Origin: an uncultured Halomonas sp.
GTDB lineage: Bacteria > Pseudomonadota > Gammaproteobacteria > Pseudomonadales > Halomonadaceae
Length of the DNA: 63,445 nucleotides
Assembly (NCBI RefSeq): GCF_947490095.1
Contig: NZ_CANLFS010000020.1
Span: 1 to 63,445, forward strand
Direction: 5' to 3'
The notes under the pieces are model-generated. The model was given only the letters and a program-made list of their open reading frames with translations, made no database searches and was not told the DNA's origin. Positions 34,677 through 45,488 of the stretch are shown in pieces. Position 1 is the first letter of the stretch, and every line of letters begins with the position of its first letter. A program made the translations under genes and the position numbers.

Positions 34677-36181
34677 GGGGCATCTCCCTCGTTGTTCAGC
34701 AGGGCCCGGGTCATGACGCCGGGGTGGGCCAGCTGCTCGGCGGTGGCATCGGTGTACTCGACCAGCGGGCCGGCCAGGGCCATCAGCAGCGGTGCCGCCC
34801 CGATCAGCCAGGCGACGCCGAACCACTGACGATAGGGCAGGCGCTGGCCATCCGCCTCGCCGGTGCTGCGCCAGAACAGCGTGGAGCCCGCCCGTGACAG
34901 GGCAATGATGGCCGCCAGGCCGCTGAGCAGCAGAAGCGGCCATAGCCAGGCGCGCTGCCCACCTTCGGCGGCGGCCATCAGCAGGGCCTTGCCGATGGCG
35001 CCCGACAGCGGCGGCATGCCGGCCACGGCGATGGCGCCAACGAAGAACATCGCGGCCAGCCAGCCCCCTTGACGCAGCGGACGGCCCTTGACCAGGCGGG
35101 TACCGGCCTTGCCACGCTGGACCCCGATCATCTCGGCGAGCAGGAAGAGCCCGCCGGTAATCAGGGTGGTATGAATCAGGTAGTAGAGCAGGGCGGAGAT
35201 CGCCGCGGGGGTGCCGATGCCGATTCCCGCCAGCAGGGTGCCCACCGAGACCAGCACCAGGTAGGCCACCAGCAGGCGCAGGTCGCGGGCGGCCAGCACG
35301 CCTGTCGCGGCGGCCACGAGCGTGCCCAGCGATAGCCACCATACCCAGCCTTGTTCGAGGTCGGCCAGGGGGCCGGCGCCGTCGCCGAATATCAACGAAT
35401 AGACCCGCAGGATGGCGTAGATCCCTATCTTGGTCATGATGGCGAACAGGGCGGCCACCGGCGCCGGTGCCGCGGCATAGGCCTTGGGCAGCCAGAAGTA
35501 GAGCGGCAGGATGGCGGCCTTGAGGCCGAATACCACCAGCAGCATCAGGGCGCCGGCTACCACCAGCCCCTCGCGCTCGGTGGGCAGGTCGGCCAGCCGC
35601 ACGGCCATGTCGGCCATGTTGAGGGTGCCGGTGGCGCCGTAGAGGAGGCCGACGCTGATCAGGAACAGCGATGACCCCGCCAGGTTGAGCACCACATAGT
35701 GAACCCCGGACATGATCCGGTCCTTGCCGCCGCCGTGGAGCAGCAGCGCATAGGAGGCAAGCAGCAGGACCTCGAAGAACACGAACAGGTTGAACAGATC
35801 GCCGGTCAGGAAGGCGCCGTTGATCCCCATCAGCTGCCACTGGAAGAGGCCATGAAAGTTGCTGCCCCGCTCATCGTCGCCGGCGCAGGCGAACACCACG
35901 GCGCCCAGCGCCAGGAGTGCGGTGAGCAGCACCATGAGCGCCGAGAGCCGGTCGAGCACCAGCACGATGCCGAAGGGCGGCTGCCAGTCGCCCAGGGCAT
36001 AGTAGGTGATCTCGCCGCCGGCGGCGCGGGCCACCAGGGCGATGCTCACCAGCAACAGGGCGAGGGTGGCGGTGACGCCGATCAGGCGTTTCAGGCGTAC
36101 GCTGCCCTGACGCTGGAGCAGCAGGAAAATACCCGCCACCAGCGGCAGCACCACCGGTAGAACGATCAGGTGAGTACTCAT
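34673..36181 (-). CDS. mrpD: Mrp antiporter subunit D (operon 1)
   Basis: A 502-aa polytopic subunit related to complex I antiporter-like subunits (NuoM/NuoN type), part of the proton/cation path. About fourteen helices are visible. Family motifs include LVVFGLKAAILPLYFWLPKA with its conserved Lys, and MGINGAFLTGDLFNLFVFFE. It overlaps mrpC and mrpE by four bases each. Confidence 0.94.
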   Translation of the reverse strand: MSTHLIVLPVVLPLVAGIFLLLQRQGSVRLKRLIGVTATLALLLVSIALVARAAGGEITYYALGDWQPPFGIVLVLDRLSALMVLLTALLALGAVVFACAGDDERGSNFHGLFQWQLMGINGAFLTGDLFNLFVFFEVLLLASYALLLHGGGKDRIMSGVHYVVLNLAGSSLFLISVGLLYGATGTLNMADMAVRLADLPTEREGLVVAGALMLLVVFGLKAAILPLYFWLPKAYAAAPAPVAALFAIMTKIGIYAILRVYSLIFGDGAGPLADLEQGWVWWLSLGTLVAAATGVLAARDLRLLVAYLVLVSVGTLLAGIGIGTPAAISALLYYLIHTTLITGGLFLLAEMIGVQRGKAGTRLVKGRPLRQGGWLAAMFFVGAIAVAGMPPLSGAIGKALLMAAAEGGQRAWLWPLLLLSGLAAIIALSRAGSTLFWRSTGEADGQRLPYRQWFGVAWLIGAAPLLMALAGPLVEYTDATAEQLAHPGVMTRALLNNEGDAP

Positions 36182-36522
36182 CGGCGGCCCTCCCCGGCTT
36201 CATGCTTGCGGCCGTCGACGTGATCGTTGCCCGCCTCGCTGCGCGCGCGCATTGCCAGGATCACCACGAAGGCGGTCATGGCGAAGCCGATGACGATGGC
36301 GGTCAGCACCAGCGCCTGGGGCAGGGGGTCGGCGTAATCCTTGACACCGTTGACCAGGGCCGCGCCGTCGGTGGTCAGCCCTCCCATGGAGAACAGGAAG
36401 AGGTTGACCGCATAGGAGAGCAGAGTCAGGCCCACCACGACGGGGAAGGTTCGTGAACGCAGGATCAGGTAGAGCCCGCAGGCGGTCAGAACGCCGGTGG
36501 TGATGGCATAGAGGCTTTCCAT
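36178..36522 (-). CDS. mrpC: Mrp antiporter subunit C (operon 1)
   Basis: A 114-aa NuoK-like membrane subunit with three helices, including the conserved DPLPQALVLTAIVIGFAMTAF segment. The C-terminal tail is hydrophilic. It starts one base before the mrpA stop ends and overlaps mrpD by four bases. Confidence 0.94.
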   Translation of the reverse strand: MESLYAITTGVLTACGLYLILRSRTFPVVVGLTLLSYAVNLFLFSMGGLTTDGAALVNGVKDYADPLPQALVLTAIVIGFAMTAFVVILAMRARSEAGNDHVDGRKHEAGEGRR

Positions 36523-39353
36523 CAGATGGTCTCCTTACGGGGGCGTTCGGGGGCGGCGTCGTTCTCGGCGCTCGGCTCCTTGCTGGGACGATGGGCGGTG
36601 GTGACCTTGCCCAGGTTGGCCAGGATCATCAGGGTGGCGCCGACCACGGCGAGATAGACCCCGAGGTCGAACAGCATGGCGGTGGCCAGCTCGAAGTCGC
36701 CCACCAGCGGCAGGTGGAAGTGGCCGAAGGCCGAGGTCAGGAAGGGATAGCCGAACAGCCAGCTGCCCAGGCCCGTGAGGGTGGCGATGCCGACCCCGGC
36801 CACCGCGATCGGTTGATAGGGGAAGTCGAGGCGCTGCTGGCTCCACTCCACGCCGCGGGCCATGTAGAGCAGAATCAATGCCACGGCGGTGACGAGGCCG
36901 GCGATAAAGCCGCCACCGGGCTGGTTGTGGCCGCGCAGGAAGATAAAGGCGGAGACCAGCAGGGCCAGCGGCAGCAGGGCCATGGAGATGGAGGTCAGGA
37001 TCGCCGGATAACGGTCCGGTGACCAGACGCGCCCCTCGCCGTCGCTATGGGGCATGAAGAGTCTCAGGCGGTTGAGCAGCTTGAAGATCGCCAGGCCGGC
37101 GAGGGCCAGCACGGTGATCTCACCCAGGGTATCGAAGCCGCGGAAGTCGACCAGGATGACGTTGACCACGTTATGGCCGCCACCCCCCGGCACGCTGTTC
37201 TCCAGGAAGAACCCCGAAATGGGGGTGTTGTCGCGGGTCAGCACCGCATAGTTGAGGCTGGCGACCACCAGGCCGAGGCTGCCGGCCAGCACGACATCGC
37301 GCAGGTTGCGGCGGTTGGATGACTCGGTAGGGGTCTTCTGGGGCAGGAAGAACAGCGCCAGCATCAGCAGAATCATCGTCACCACCTCGACCGAGAGCTG
37401 GGTCAGCGCCAGGTCCGGGGCCGAGAAACGGGCGAAGGTCAATGAGACGACCAGGCCCACCACCGAGAGCATGATCAGCGAAATCAACCGGTAGCGGTGG
37501 GTCACCGCGGTGGCGATGCCGCTGAACACCAGCAAGGCGGCACCCAGCAGGACGGCGCCGTCGATGGGCTGATTGCCCAGCGAACCGGTCAGGCCGTTGA
37601 TGCGGGCGAGCCCCAGTCCCCCCATGATCAGGGTGGCGAGCAGCAGCCAGGTCATGTAGCGCTGCAGGGAGCTTCCGTCGAAGCGTTTCAGGCCGCGCTC
37701 GGATCCGTTGCCCAGGCGCTGCAGGGCGGCCTCGAATACGAGCCGGGCATCCACCGGGCTGAAGCCGCGGTGGAAGTGGCGAAGGTCGGCGTGCCGCCAG
37801 TAGGCCGTGACCCCGGCGACAATCGCCAGGGCGCTCATCGCCAATGGCAGGTTGAGGCCGTGCCAGATGGCCAGGTGAAAGTCGAACGGCTCGCCCAGTA
37901 CCGCTTCCACGGCCAGGCTCAGCAGGCCTTCGGCGAGTACCGGTGCCAGGCCCACGAGCACGCAAAGCGTCACCAGCAGCGCCACCGGTGCGCGCATCAG
38001 CCAGGGCGGCTCATGGGGCGACTTGGGCGGGCCTTCCTTGGCGGGCTTGAAGAATACCGCGTGGACCAGGCGCAGTGAATAGGCCACCGAGAGGATGCCG
38101 CCCAGGGCGGCGAGTACCGGAAGCATCCAGCTTAGGCCCGCCAGCACCGGCGTCTCCAGTGTCTCGGTGAAGAACATCTCCTTGGAGATGAAGCCGTTGA
38201 GCAGTGGTACCCCGGCCATGGCGGCCCCCGCCACGCTGGTCAGCAATGCCGTCACCGGCATGGCGCGCCTGAGGCCACCCAGGCGGCCGAGTTCGCGGGT
38301 GCCGGTCTCGTGGTCGATGATCCCGGCGCTCATGAACAGCGCCGCCTTGAAGGTGGCGTGGTTGAGGATATGGAACAGCGCGGCCAGCACCGCCATGGGG
38401 CTGCCGATGCCCAGCAGCACGGTGATCAGGCCCAGGTGGCTGACCGTGGAGAAGGCCAGTATGCCCTTGAGGTCGGTCTTGACCAGGGCAAACCAGGCGC
38501 CGTAGAGCATGGTGGCCATGCCCACCAGGGAGACGGTCGCCGACCATAGCTCGCTGCCGGCGATGGCCGGGTGCAGGCGCGCCATCAGAAAGATACCCGC
38601 CTTGACCATGGTGGCCGAGTGCAGATAGGCCGAGACCGGCGTGGGGGCGGCCATGGCGTGGGGCAGCCAGAACTGGAAGGGAAACTGGGCCGACTTGGTG
38701 AAGGCCCCGAGCAGGATGAGGGCCAGCATGACCGGATAGCGCGGGTCGGCGAGTATCATCTCGCCGCCGGCCAGCACGTCGTCCATGGCGTAGCTGCCCA
38801 CCATGTCACCCAGCAACAGCAGGCCGGCGAGCAGTGCCAGGCCACCGGCACCGGTCACGGTCAGCGCCATGCGGGCGCCCTTGCGAGCGTCGCTGCGGTG
38901 TGACCAGAAGCCGATCAGCAGGAAGGAGGAGAGGCTGGTCAGCTCCCAGTAAAGCCACAGGAGCATCAGGTTGTCGGCCATCACGATGCCGACCATGGAG
39001 GCCATGAACAGGATCAGGTAGGCATAGAAACGCCCGAAGGGTTCCTCCGGCGAGAGATAGAAATGGGCATAGAGCAGGATCAGCAGGCCGATGCCCAGGA
39101 TCAGCAGATTGAAGAGCACCGAGAGGCCGTCCAGGCGGAAGCCCAGCTCGAGCCCCAGGCTGGGGAGCCAGTCGACGGAGGTGCGCAGGACCTCGCCGGC
39201 GGAAAGGGCCGGCAACTGGGTCAGCATCAGCAGCAGGGCCAGGGCCGGAAGGGCGGCCGTGGCCACGGAACAGGTGCGCCGTCCGCGGCCGGCGGTGACC
39301 ATCGGCACCAGCATGCCCACCAGCGGCAGCAGGGCTATCCACATCAGTGTCAT
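36522..39353 (-). CDS. mrpA: Mrp antiporter fused subunits A and B (operon 1)
   Basis: A 943-aa membrane protein combining MrpA (NuoL-like, about 20 helices) with MrpB at the C-terminus. The A part has [50 protein letters not shown] and [20 protein letters not shown]. The B part, from about residue 800, carries [16 protein letters not shown]. MrpA is thought to carry a main ion-translocation site. Fusion of A and B is typical of group 2 (PhaAB-like) Mrp systems. A 9-bp inverted repeat upstream (39362-39402) covers its weak Shine-Dalgarno sequence. Confidence 0.93.
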   Translation of the reverse strand: MTLMWIALLPLVGMLVPMVTAGRGRRTCSVATAALPALALLLMLTQLPALSAGEVLRTSVDWLPSLGLELGFRLDGLSVLFNLLILGIGLLILLYAHFYLSPEEPFGRFYAYLILFMASMVGIVMADNLMLLWLYWELTSLSSFLLIGFWSHRSDARKGARMALTVTGAGGLALLAGLLLLGDMVGSYAMDDVLAGGEMILADPRYPVMLALILLGAFTKSAQFPFQFWLPHAMAAPTPVSAYLHSATMVKAGIFLMARLHPAIAGSELWSATVSLVGMATMLYGAWFALVKTDLKGILAFSTVSHLGLITVLLGIGSPMAVLAALFHILNHATFKAALFMSAGIIDHETGTRELGRLGGLRRAMPVTALLTSVAGAAMAGVPLLNGFISKEMFFTETLETPVLAGLSWMLPVLAALGGILSVAYSLRLVHAVFFKPAKEGPPKSPHEPPWLMRAPVALLVTLCVLVGLAPVLAEGLLSLAVEAVLGEPFDFHLAIWHGLNLPLAMSALAIVAGVTAYWRHADLRHFHRGFSPVDARLVFEAALQRLGNGSERGLKRFDGSSLQRYMTWLLLATLIMGGLGLARINGLTGSLGNQPIDGAVLLGAALLVFSGIATAVTHRYRLISLIMLSVVGLVVSLTFARFSAPDLALTQLSVEVVTMILLMLALFFLPQKTPTESSNRRNLRDVVLAGSLGLVVASLNYAVLTRDNTPISGFFLENSVPGGGGHNVVNVILVDFRGFDTLGEITVLALAGLAIFKLLNRLRLFMPHSDGEGRVWSPDRYPAILTSISMALLPLALLVSAFIFLRGHNQPGGGFIAGLVTAVALILLYMARGVEWSQQRLDFPYQPIAVAGVGIATLTGLGSWLFGYPFLTSAFGHFHLPLVGDFELATAMLFDLGVYLAVVGATLMILANLGKVTTAHRPSKEPSAENDAAPERPRKETI

Positions 39354-39577
39354 CGATCGCTCATCCTGCGAATTATCAAGTGAAAAGGAAGGACGCAGGA
39401 TGCCTGCTGGGAGGAAGGATGCAAGCGACGCCGGATCACATCCCGTCCCTGGCGCGCTGGCCCGACCTCGACGTTATGCCGTTTATCCTAACGTAAAGTT
39501 CTCCGTTGCGCGCCAGCCTTGTGTTTCAACACGCTGTGTGAATAAGGTGATTCGGTCGACCGACGGGAGGGTGTCGG
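39354..39577. promoter_or_regulatory. Shared divergent control region of the two mrp operons
   Basis: This 224-bp stretch separates the starts of the two mrp operons and must hold both promoters. On the minus-strand mRNA, CATCCTGCG can pair with CGCAGGATG (arms 39394-39402 and 39362-39370), which includes the AGGA of the mrpAB ribosome binding site. On the plus strand a weak promoter candidate, TTGTGT (39529-39534) with TAAGGT 18 bp on, precedes the second operon. No palindromic operator is obvious. Confidence 0.45.
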
Positions 39578-41908
39578 ATGCAACTCGCCGTGCTGGGAGG
39601 ATTCGGGGTGGCGGCCATGGCGCCGCTGCTGTACCGCTGGTGCGGGGCGCGAGCGGCCATCGTGATGGCGCTGCTGCCGACAGTCATCGCCGTCTGGTTG
39701 ATGACCCTGTGGCCGACCATCGCCGGCGGCGAGACGCTATGGCGAGAGTGGGCCTGGGTGCCGGGCCTCGACATCACCCTCACGTTCATGGTCGACGGCC
39801 TGGCCTGGCTCTTCGCCATGTTGATCACCGTGGTCGGTGCCCTGGTGCTGGTCTATGCCGGAGAGTATCTCCACGACCGTCGTGATCTGCCGAGCTTCCT
39901 GGCGGTGATCACCGCCTTCATGATGTCGATGCTCGGCCTGGTGCTGGCCGATAACCTGGTGGCTCTGTTCGTGTTCTGGGAGCTGACCAGCATCACCTCC
40001 TATCTGCTGATCGGCTTCAATCACACCGACCCGGCGGCGCGCCAGGCGGCCCGGCAAGGCCTCCTCGTTACCGTGGGCGGAGGCCTGGCGCTGCTCGCCG
40101 GCTTCGTCATGCTGGCCCAGGCCGGGGAGAGCTGGTCGCTGGCCGAGCTCACCGAGCGTGGCGAGCGGCTCAAGGCGCATGCCCTCTATGCGCCGCTGCT
40201 GACCTGTGTGCTGCTAGGCGCCTTCACCAAGTCGGCCCAGTTCCCCTTCCATTTCTGGCTGCCCAACGCCATGGCGGCGCCCACGCCGGTCTCGGCCTAT
40301 CTGCACTCGGCCACCATGGTCAAGGCGGGCATCTATCTGCTGGCGCGCCTGCATCCGGCGCTGGGGGACACCGAGCCCTGGGTAGTCACGCTGTCGCTGG
40401 TGGGGGCGCTGACCATGGCCTGTGGTGCCTTCCTGGCGATCCGGCATACCAACGTCAAGACGCTGCTGGCGTATTCCACGGTGATGGCCCTGGGTGCCCT
40501 GACCCTGCTGCTGGGCATCGGCACCGAGACCGCCCTCACCGCCTTCGTGGCCTTCCTGCTCGCCCATTCCCTCTACAAGGGGGCGCTGTTCATGGTGGCC
40601 GGCATCCTCGACCACGAGACCGGCACCCGGGATGTCACCGCCATGGGCGGGCTGCGTCATGTGATGCCACGCACCGCCCTGGTGGCGGCGGTGGCGGCGC
40701 TATCGCTGGCGGGGCTGCCGCCACTGCTGGGCTTTATCGGCAAGGAGCTGATGCTGGAATCGCTGCTCGCCGCAGGGCATTACCGGGCGGTGATCCTGCC
40801 GCTGGCCTTCCTCGCCGCCTTTCTGACCCTGGCGGTGGCGGCGATCGTCGCCATTCGGCCCTTCTTCGGCCCGCGACGCGAGACGCCGAGGACGCCCCGA
40901 GAGGCGCCCCCGGGCATGCTCGCCGGCCCCGCCCTGCTCGCCGTGCTGTCGCTGTCGTTCGGCCTGGCGCCCGGGCTGCTCGAGTCCCTGGTGAGTGCCG
41001 TTATCGGGGGAATCGGGGCGGGGCCGGTCGAGACACGCCTGGCGCTCTGGCACGGCCTCAACCCGGCGCTGGTGCTATCGCTGGCCAGCCTTGTGTTGGG
41101 GGGCCTGGTATTTTACCGCTGGGACCGGCTGCGCGGGTGGCTGGCGCGGCTCGAGCCGCTGATGGCCCGGGGCCCCGAGGCCGGCTATGAGGCCTTGCTG
41201 AGAGGGCTCGTGCTCCTCGCCGAGTGGCAGACTCGCCTGCTGCAAAACGGCCATATTCGTAACTATCTGATCATGACCCTGCTGGTGCTGGTGGGCCTGG
41301 TAGGCCACGCCCTGCTGATGCGGCAGACGCCGAGCCTCGCCTTCACGCTGGAGGTCTATCCCCATGAGGCGGCGATGGCGGGGCTGATGGTCGCCGGGGC
41401 GGTGGCCGCCTGCGTGGTGCGCTCGCGGTTGACGGCGGTGGCGGCCCTGGGAGTCGTGGGCTTTGCCATCGCCCTGACCTTCGTGCTGTTCAGCGCCCCG
41501 GACCTGGCCATCACCCAGCTGCTGGTGGAGACCCTGACGGTGGTCCTGCTGGTGCTGGTGCTGTTTCGCCTGCCGCGTTTCGCCACCCTCTCTACCCCGA
41601 TCGAGCGGCTGCGCGACCTGGTCGTGGCGGGGCTGTCCGGTGGCCTGATTACCCTGCTGATGCTGGCGGTGCTCGCCGGCGAACGGCTGCCGCGGATCTC
41701 CGACTACATGGTCGCCAACAGCCAGTCACTGGGCCATGGTCATAATATCGTCAATGTCATCCTGGTAGATGTCCGCGCCCTGGATACCCTGGGAGAGATG
41801 TTCGTGCTGGCGCTATCGGCCATCGGGGTCTTCGCCATGCTGCGTTTCCATGCCGGGTCCTGTGCGACCCAACGTGGCTCGGGAACACGGGGAGACGACG
41901 ATGGTTAG
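39578..41908 (+). CDS. mrpA: Mrp antiporter subunit A (operon 2)
   Basis: A 776-aa NuoL-like membrane subunit of a second Mrp antiporter. It carries the same signatures as its neighbour, including [51 protein letters not shown] and YKGALFMVAGILDHETGTRD, but ends without the MrpB domain, which is encoded separately. GGGAGGG near 39564 precedes the ATG. The protein is clearly diverged from MrpAB of operon 1, so the two systems are old paralogues rather than a recent duplication. Confidence 0.94.
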   Translation: MQLAVLGGFGVAAMAPLLYRWCGARAAIVMALLPTVIAVWLMTLWPTIAGGETLWREWAWVPGLDITLTFMVDGLAWLFAMLITVVGALVLVYAGEYLHDRRDLPSFLAVITAFMMSMLGLVLADNLVALFVFWELTSITSYLLIGFNHTDPAARQAARQGLLVTVGGGLALLAGFVMLAQAGESWSLAELTERGERLKAHALYAPLLTCVLLGAFTKSAQFPFHFWLPNAMAAPTPVSAYLHSATMVKAGIYLLARLHPALGDTEPWVVTLSLVGALTMACGAFLAIRHTNVKTLLAYSTVMALGALTLLLGIGTETALTAFVAFLLAHSLYKGALFMVAGILDHETGTRDVTAMGGLRHVMPRTALVAAVAALSLAGLPPLLGFIGKELMLESLLAAGHYRAVILPLAFLAAFLTLAVAAIVAIRPFFGPRRETPRTPREAPPGMLAGPALLAVLSLSFGLAPGLLESLVSAVIGGIGAGPVETRLALWHGLNPALVLSLASLVLGGLVFYRWDRLRGWLARLEPLMARGPEAGYEALLRGLVLLAEWQTRLLQNGHIRNYLIMTLLVLVGLVGHALLMRQTPSLAFTLEVYPHEAAMAGLMVAGAVAACVVRSRLTAVAALGVVGFAIALTFVLFSAPDLAITQLLVETLTVVLLVLVLFRLPRFATLSTPIERLRDLVVAGLSGGLITLLMLAVLAGERLPRISDYMVANSQSLGHGHNIVNVILVDVRALDTLGEMFVLALSAIGVFAMLRFHAGSCATQRGSGTRGDDDG

Positions 41909-42326
41909 GTCGGGCACGCTGATTCTCAATGTGGCGGCGCGGCTGCTGCTGCCGCTGCAGCTGATGTTCTCGTGGTTTCTGCTGCTGCGTGGCCATGACG
42001 AGCCCGGCGGCGGTTTTATCGCCGGTTTGGTGGCGGCGGGGGCCTTTGCGCTCTACTTGTTTGCCTATGGGCGTCGTGCCCTGGAGGCGATGCTCAAGGT
42101 CTCGCCGCGTGACCTGATCGGCGTGGGGCTCCTGTTGGGGGTGGCCTCGACGCTGCCCGCCTGGTGGCATGGACAGCCCTTCCTTACCGCCCAGTGGTGG
42201 ACCATCCCCCTCATCGAGGTCGAGGCCTCCACGCCGCTGGTGTTCGATATCGGCGTCTATCTGGTGGTGCTGGGCTCGGTGCTGACCGCCATTGTCGCCC
42301 TGGTCGAGACCGACGATGACGCCTGA
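41901..42326 (+). CDS. mrpB: Mrp antiporter subunit B (operon 2)
   Basis: A 141-aa membrane subunit equivalent to the C-terminal part of the fused protein in operon 1. It has four helices and the signature [21 protein letters not shown], plus PLVFDIGVYLVVLGSVLTAI. The ATG at 41901 (GGAGACG upstream) overlaps the end of mrpA by eight bases. A longer in-frame start would extend into mrpA without homology. Confidence 0.93.
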   Translation: MVRSGTLILNVAARLLLPLQLMFSWFLLLRGHDEPGGGFIAGLVAAGAFALYLFAYGRRALEAMLKVSPRDLIGVGLLLGVASTLPAWWHGQPFLTAQWWTIPLIEVEASTPLVFDIGVYLVVLGSVLTAIVALVETDDDA

Positions 42327-42341
42327 TACCAAGGAGCTTAC

Positions 42342-42689
42342 ATGGAACCCTTGATGGCCGTGACCATCGGCATCCTGTTTGCCGCCGCCATCTACATGAT
42401 GCTGCGTCGCTCCATCGTCAAGCTGGTGGTCGGGCTGATATTGCTCTCCAATGCCGCCAATCTGCTGATCTTCGCCACCGCCGGCATGCTCCGCGGGGCG
42501 CCGCCGCTGGTGCCCCAGGGGCTCTCTGCCCCCGCGAACATGGTGGCCGACCCATTGCCCCAGGCGATGGTGTTGACCGCCATCGTCATCGCCTTCGGGG
42601 TGCTGTCGTTCGCCGTGGTGCTGGTGCGACGGGCCTGGGAAATCGTGCGTACCGATGACCTGGACAAGATGAAGGATACCGACACGTGA
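42342..42689 (+). CDS. mrpC: Mrp antiporter subunit C (operon 2)
   Basis: A 115-aa NuoK-like subunit with three helices and the motif [20 protein letters not shown], almost the same as in operon 1. AAGGAG precedes the start. It overlaps mrpD by four bases. Confidence 0.94.
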   Translation: MEPLMAVTIGILFAAAIYMMLRRSIVKLVVGLILLSNAANLLIFATAGMLRGAPPLVPQGLSAPANMVADPLPQAMVLTAIVIAFGVLSFAVVLVRRAWEIVRTDDLDKMKDTDT

Positions 42690-44197
42690 GCCCGGAGATC
42701 GCGCTGCCTGTTCTGGTGCCGCTGATGGCGGGGGCCCTGTCCCTGGTCTGCTGGCGCTCGCGCCTGATGCAGCGGCTGTTCGCCGTGGGGGGTAGCGCCG
42801 GGCTCCTGCTTGCCGCCATCTGGCTGCTCGCCGAGGTGAACCGCGAGGGCATCCTGGTGATGCAGGTGGGCGGCTGGGCCGCGCCCTTCGGTATCAGCCT
42901 GGTGGCCGACCTGTTGAGTGCCATCATGGTGATGCTCACCGGCATCATCGGCTTCGCCGTGGCGATCTATTCCCTGGCCACGACCGGCCGAGGGCACGAG
43001 GCCCATGGTTACTTCCCGCTGATGCACCTGCTGCTGGCCGGGGTGGCCGGCGCCTTCCTCACCGGCGACATCTTCAATCTCTACGTCTGGTTCGAGGTGA
43101 TGCTGGTGGCCTCCTTCGCGCTGCTGATCCTGGGCAGCGAGAAGGCGCAGATGGAGGGGGCGATAAAGTATGTAGCGCTCAACCTGCTCTCCTCGGTGAT
43201 CTTCCTGGTCGCCGTGGGGCTGCTCTACGGCCTGGTGGGGACCCTCAACATGGCCGATATTGCCCGGCGTCTGGCCATGGTCGAGGAGCCGGGCATGGTC
43301 GATGCCCTGGCGATGATGTTCATGGTGGCATTCGGCATCAAGGCGGGGGCCTTCCCGCTGTTCTTCTGGCTGCCGGCCTCCTACCACACCCCGCCGGTCG
43401 CGGTATCGGCGCTGTTTGCGGGGCTGCTGACCAAGGTCGGGGTCTACGCGCTGTTCCGCGTCTTTACCCTGATCTTCCATCATCATCCAGGCTATACCCA
43501 CGAGATATTGCTGTGGGGGGCGGGGTTGACCATGCTGTCGGGAGTGCTGGGGGCCGCGGCCCAGTTCGAATTCCGTCGCATCCTGTCGTTTCATATCGTC
43601 AGCCAGATCGGCTACATGATGCTCGGCCTGGCGCTGTTCACGCCCCTGGCAATCGTCGGCGGGGTCTTCTACATCATGCATCACATCATCGTGAAGACGA
43701 CCCTCTTCCTGGTCAGTGGCATCGTCCACCGGCTGTGCGGCAGCTATCGGCTCAAGCGACTGGGCGGCTTGTATCGCAGCCATCCGTGGCTGGCGGTGCT
43801 GTTTCTGATTCCTGCCCTGTCGCTGGCCGGCATTCCGCCGCTGTCGGGGTTTCTGGCCAAGTTCATCGTGATCCGTGCCGGCATCGAGGCCGAGGCCTAT
43901 GGCGTCACGGCCATCGCCCTGGTGGTGGGGCTGCTGACGCTCTACTCCATGATCAAGATCTGGGCCGAGGTGTTCTGGAAGTCGCCGCCATCGGAGGGCG
44001 ACGCCGCCCCTGATCCCGAGTTACACCCGCGCGAGCTGTGGCTGATGGTGGCGCCGGTGGCCGGCCTGGCGCTGTGCACCCTGTTGATCGGCCTCTATCC
44101 GGCGCCGATTCACGCCCTGGCCGAGGCCTCGGCCGCCCAGCTGCTTGACCCGCAAGGCTATATCGATGCGGTGCTCGGGGCGGAGGCGGTGCCATGA
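42686..44197 (+). CDS. mrpD: Mrp antiporter subunit D (operon 2)
   Basis: A 503-aa antiporter-like subunit with about fourteen helices. Motifs include [25 protein letters not shown], with the conserved Lys, and [20 protein letters not shown]. Start (GTG) and stop overlap mrpC and mrpE by four bases each. Confidence 0.94.
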   Translation: MSPEIALPVLVPLMAGALSLVCWRSRLMQRLFAVGGSAGLLLAAIWLLAEVNREGILVMQVGGWAAPFGISLVADLLSAIMVMLTGIIGFAVAIYSLATTGRGHEAHGYFPLMHLLLAGVAGAFLTGDIFNLYVWFEVMLVASFALLILGSEKAQMEGAIKYVALNLLSSVIFLVAVGLLYGLVGTLNMADIARRLAMVEEPGMVDALAMMFMVAFGIKAGAFPLFFWLPASYHTPPVAVSALFAGLLTKVGVYALFRVFTLIFHHHPGYTHEILLWGAGLTMLSGVLGAAAQFEFRRILSFHIVSQIGYMMLGLALFTPLAIVGGVFYIMHHIIVKTTLFLVSGIVHRLCGSYRLKRLGGLYRSHPWLAVLFLIPALSLAGIPPLSGFLAKFIVIRAGIEAEAYGVTAIALVVGLLTLYSMIKIWAEVFWKSPPSEGDAAPDPELHPRELWLMVAPVAGLALCTLLIGLYPAPIHALAEASAAQLLDPQGYIDAVLGAEAVP

Positions 44198-44667
44198 TCG
44201 GCGCGACCTGGAACCTGCTGCTGGGCGGTGCCTGGGTGGTGCTGACCGGCGACTTCGGTGGCCGCAACCTGCTGGTCGGCCTGATCTTCGGCTATCTGGT
44301 GCTGGCGCTGATTCAGCCCCAGGTGCCGGCGCTTGCCGGCCATGCCCAGCGCCTGCCACGCCTGGTGGCGTTTATCGCTTTCTTCATCAAGGAGCTGGTC
44401 ATGGCCAACCTCAAGGTGGCCTTCGATATCATCACGCCCCCCTGGTACATGACGCCCGGTGTGATCGCCATGCCGCTCCAGGCACGCAGCGAGTTCGAGA
44501 TCGCCTTCGTCGCCAACCTGATCTCGCTGACGCCGGGCACCCTGAGCCTGGATGTCTCCGATGATCGCCGGGTGCTCTATATCCACGCCATGTTCCTGGG
44601 CGACGAGGCCGAGCTGCGAGCCAGCCTGGCGGAGCTGGAGCGGCGTGCCCTGGCGCTGTTTCACTGA
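44194..44667 (+). CDS. mrpE: Mrp antiporter subunit E (operon 2)
   Basis: A 157-aa membrane subunit with N-terminal helices and the conserved [16 protein letters not shown] motif. Seven residues shorter than its paralogue in operon 1. Coupled to mrpD by a four-base overlap. Confidence 0.93.
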   Translation: MIGATWNLLLGGAWVVLTGDFGGRNLLVGLIFGYLVLALIQPQVPALAGHAQRLPRLVAFIAFFIKELVMANLKVAFDIITPPWYMTPGVIAMPLQARSEFEIAFVANLISLTPGTLSLDVSDDRRVLYIHAMFLGDEAELRASLAELERRALALFH

Positions 44668-44698
44668 TGGCCACGCCGAACCCCGGAGGAGGTCGCCG

Positions 44699-44968
44699 AT
44701 GACGCCCATTATCCTGTTGAGCCTGGCGCTGATGGCGCTGGCCCTGTGTCTGGCCTTCGTGCGCCTCCTGCGTGGCCCGAGCCTGCCCGACCGGGTGGTG
44801 GCCCTGGAGCTCTTTTCCTCGATCCTCGTCGGCATGGTCGGCGTGGTGGCCATCGCCACCGACGTGGCCAGCCTGCTCGACGTCGCCATCGTCATGGCGC
44901 TGATGGCCTTCATGACCTCCATCGGTTTCGCGAGGTTCCTGGAGCGGGGAGGGCCGCGGGATGACTGA
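44699..44968 (+). CDS. mrpF: Mrp antiporter subunit F (operon 2)
   Basis: An 89-aa subunit with three helices and the MrpF loop [20 protein letters not shown]. The ATG at 44699 is chosen because GGAGGAGG precedes it; the longer in-frame start would overlap mrpE without homology. It overlaps mrpG by eight bases. Confidence 0.93.
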   Translation: MTPIILLSLALMALALCLAFVRLLRGPSLPDRVVALELFSSILVGMVGVVAIATDVASLLDVAIVMALMAFMTSIGFARFLERGGPRDD

Positions 44969-45365
44969 TGTGGTGCGAGAAGGACTGATCCTTGCCGGGG
45001 CGATTTTCATGCTGCTGGCGGCACTGGGAGTAGTGCGCCTGCCCGACCTGCTGACCCGCATGCACGCGACCACCAAGGCGGCCACCTTCGGGGTCACCCT
45101 GATCATGCTGGCGGTGGCGCTTCACTTCGCCCAGGTAGCGGTCGTGGCACGGGCCTTCGGTGTGATCCTCTTTATCATGATGACGGCCCCCGTGGCCGCC
45201 CATGTGATCGGTCGGGCGGGCTATTTCGTGGGGACCAGGCTCTGGGAGAGAACGCTCAAGGACGAGCTCAGGCCGCACTACGACCCCCTGACCCACGAAT
45301 TGAAGAGCGGCCGAGAGGGCGAGCGCAATGCGCGATACGGCGCCGAGGAGGACGCCGAACGCTGA
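44961..45365 (+). CDS. mrpG: Mrp antiporter subunit G (operon 2)
   Basis: A 134-aa subunit with three helices and the signature [19 protein letters not shown]. The C-terminal tail is charged. It closes the second operon; no hairpin terminator is obvious in the 123 bp before the next gene. Confidence 0.93.
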   Translation: MTDVVREGLILAGAIFMLLAALGVVRLPDLLTRMHATTKAATFGVTLIMLAVALHFAQVAVVARAFGVILFIMMTAPVAAHVIGRAGYFVGTRLWERTLKDELRPHYDPLTHELKSGREGERNARYGAEEDAER

Positions 45366-45488
45366 GGGTCACAATGCCCAAACCGGTCGTCGTCGGCCCC
45401 CATGGCAAGGCTTTCGCGGCTCGCCACTGGCTGAGCGAGGCGATCTGCGCGATGATCCCCCCTTTCGCCCCACGCCAAGGAGAGACTG

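Noticed and set aside
34182..35840. A 552-aa minus-strand frame ending in the MrpE sequence
   Set aside because: Only the last 164 codons are MrpE. The upstream part is an out-of-frame, Arg/Pro/Gly-rich shadow of mrpD.
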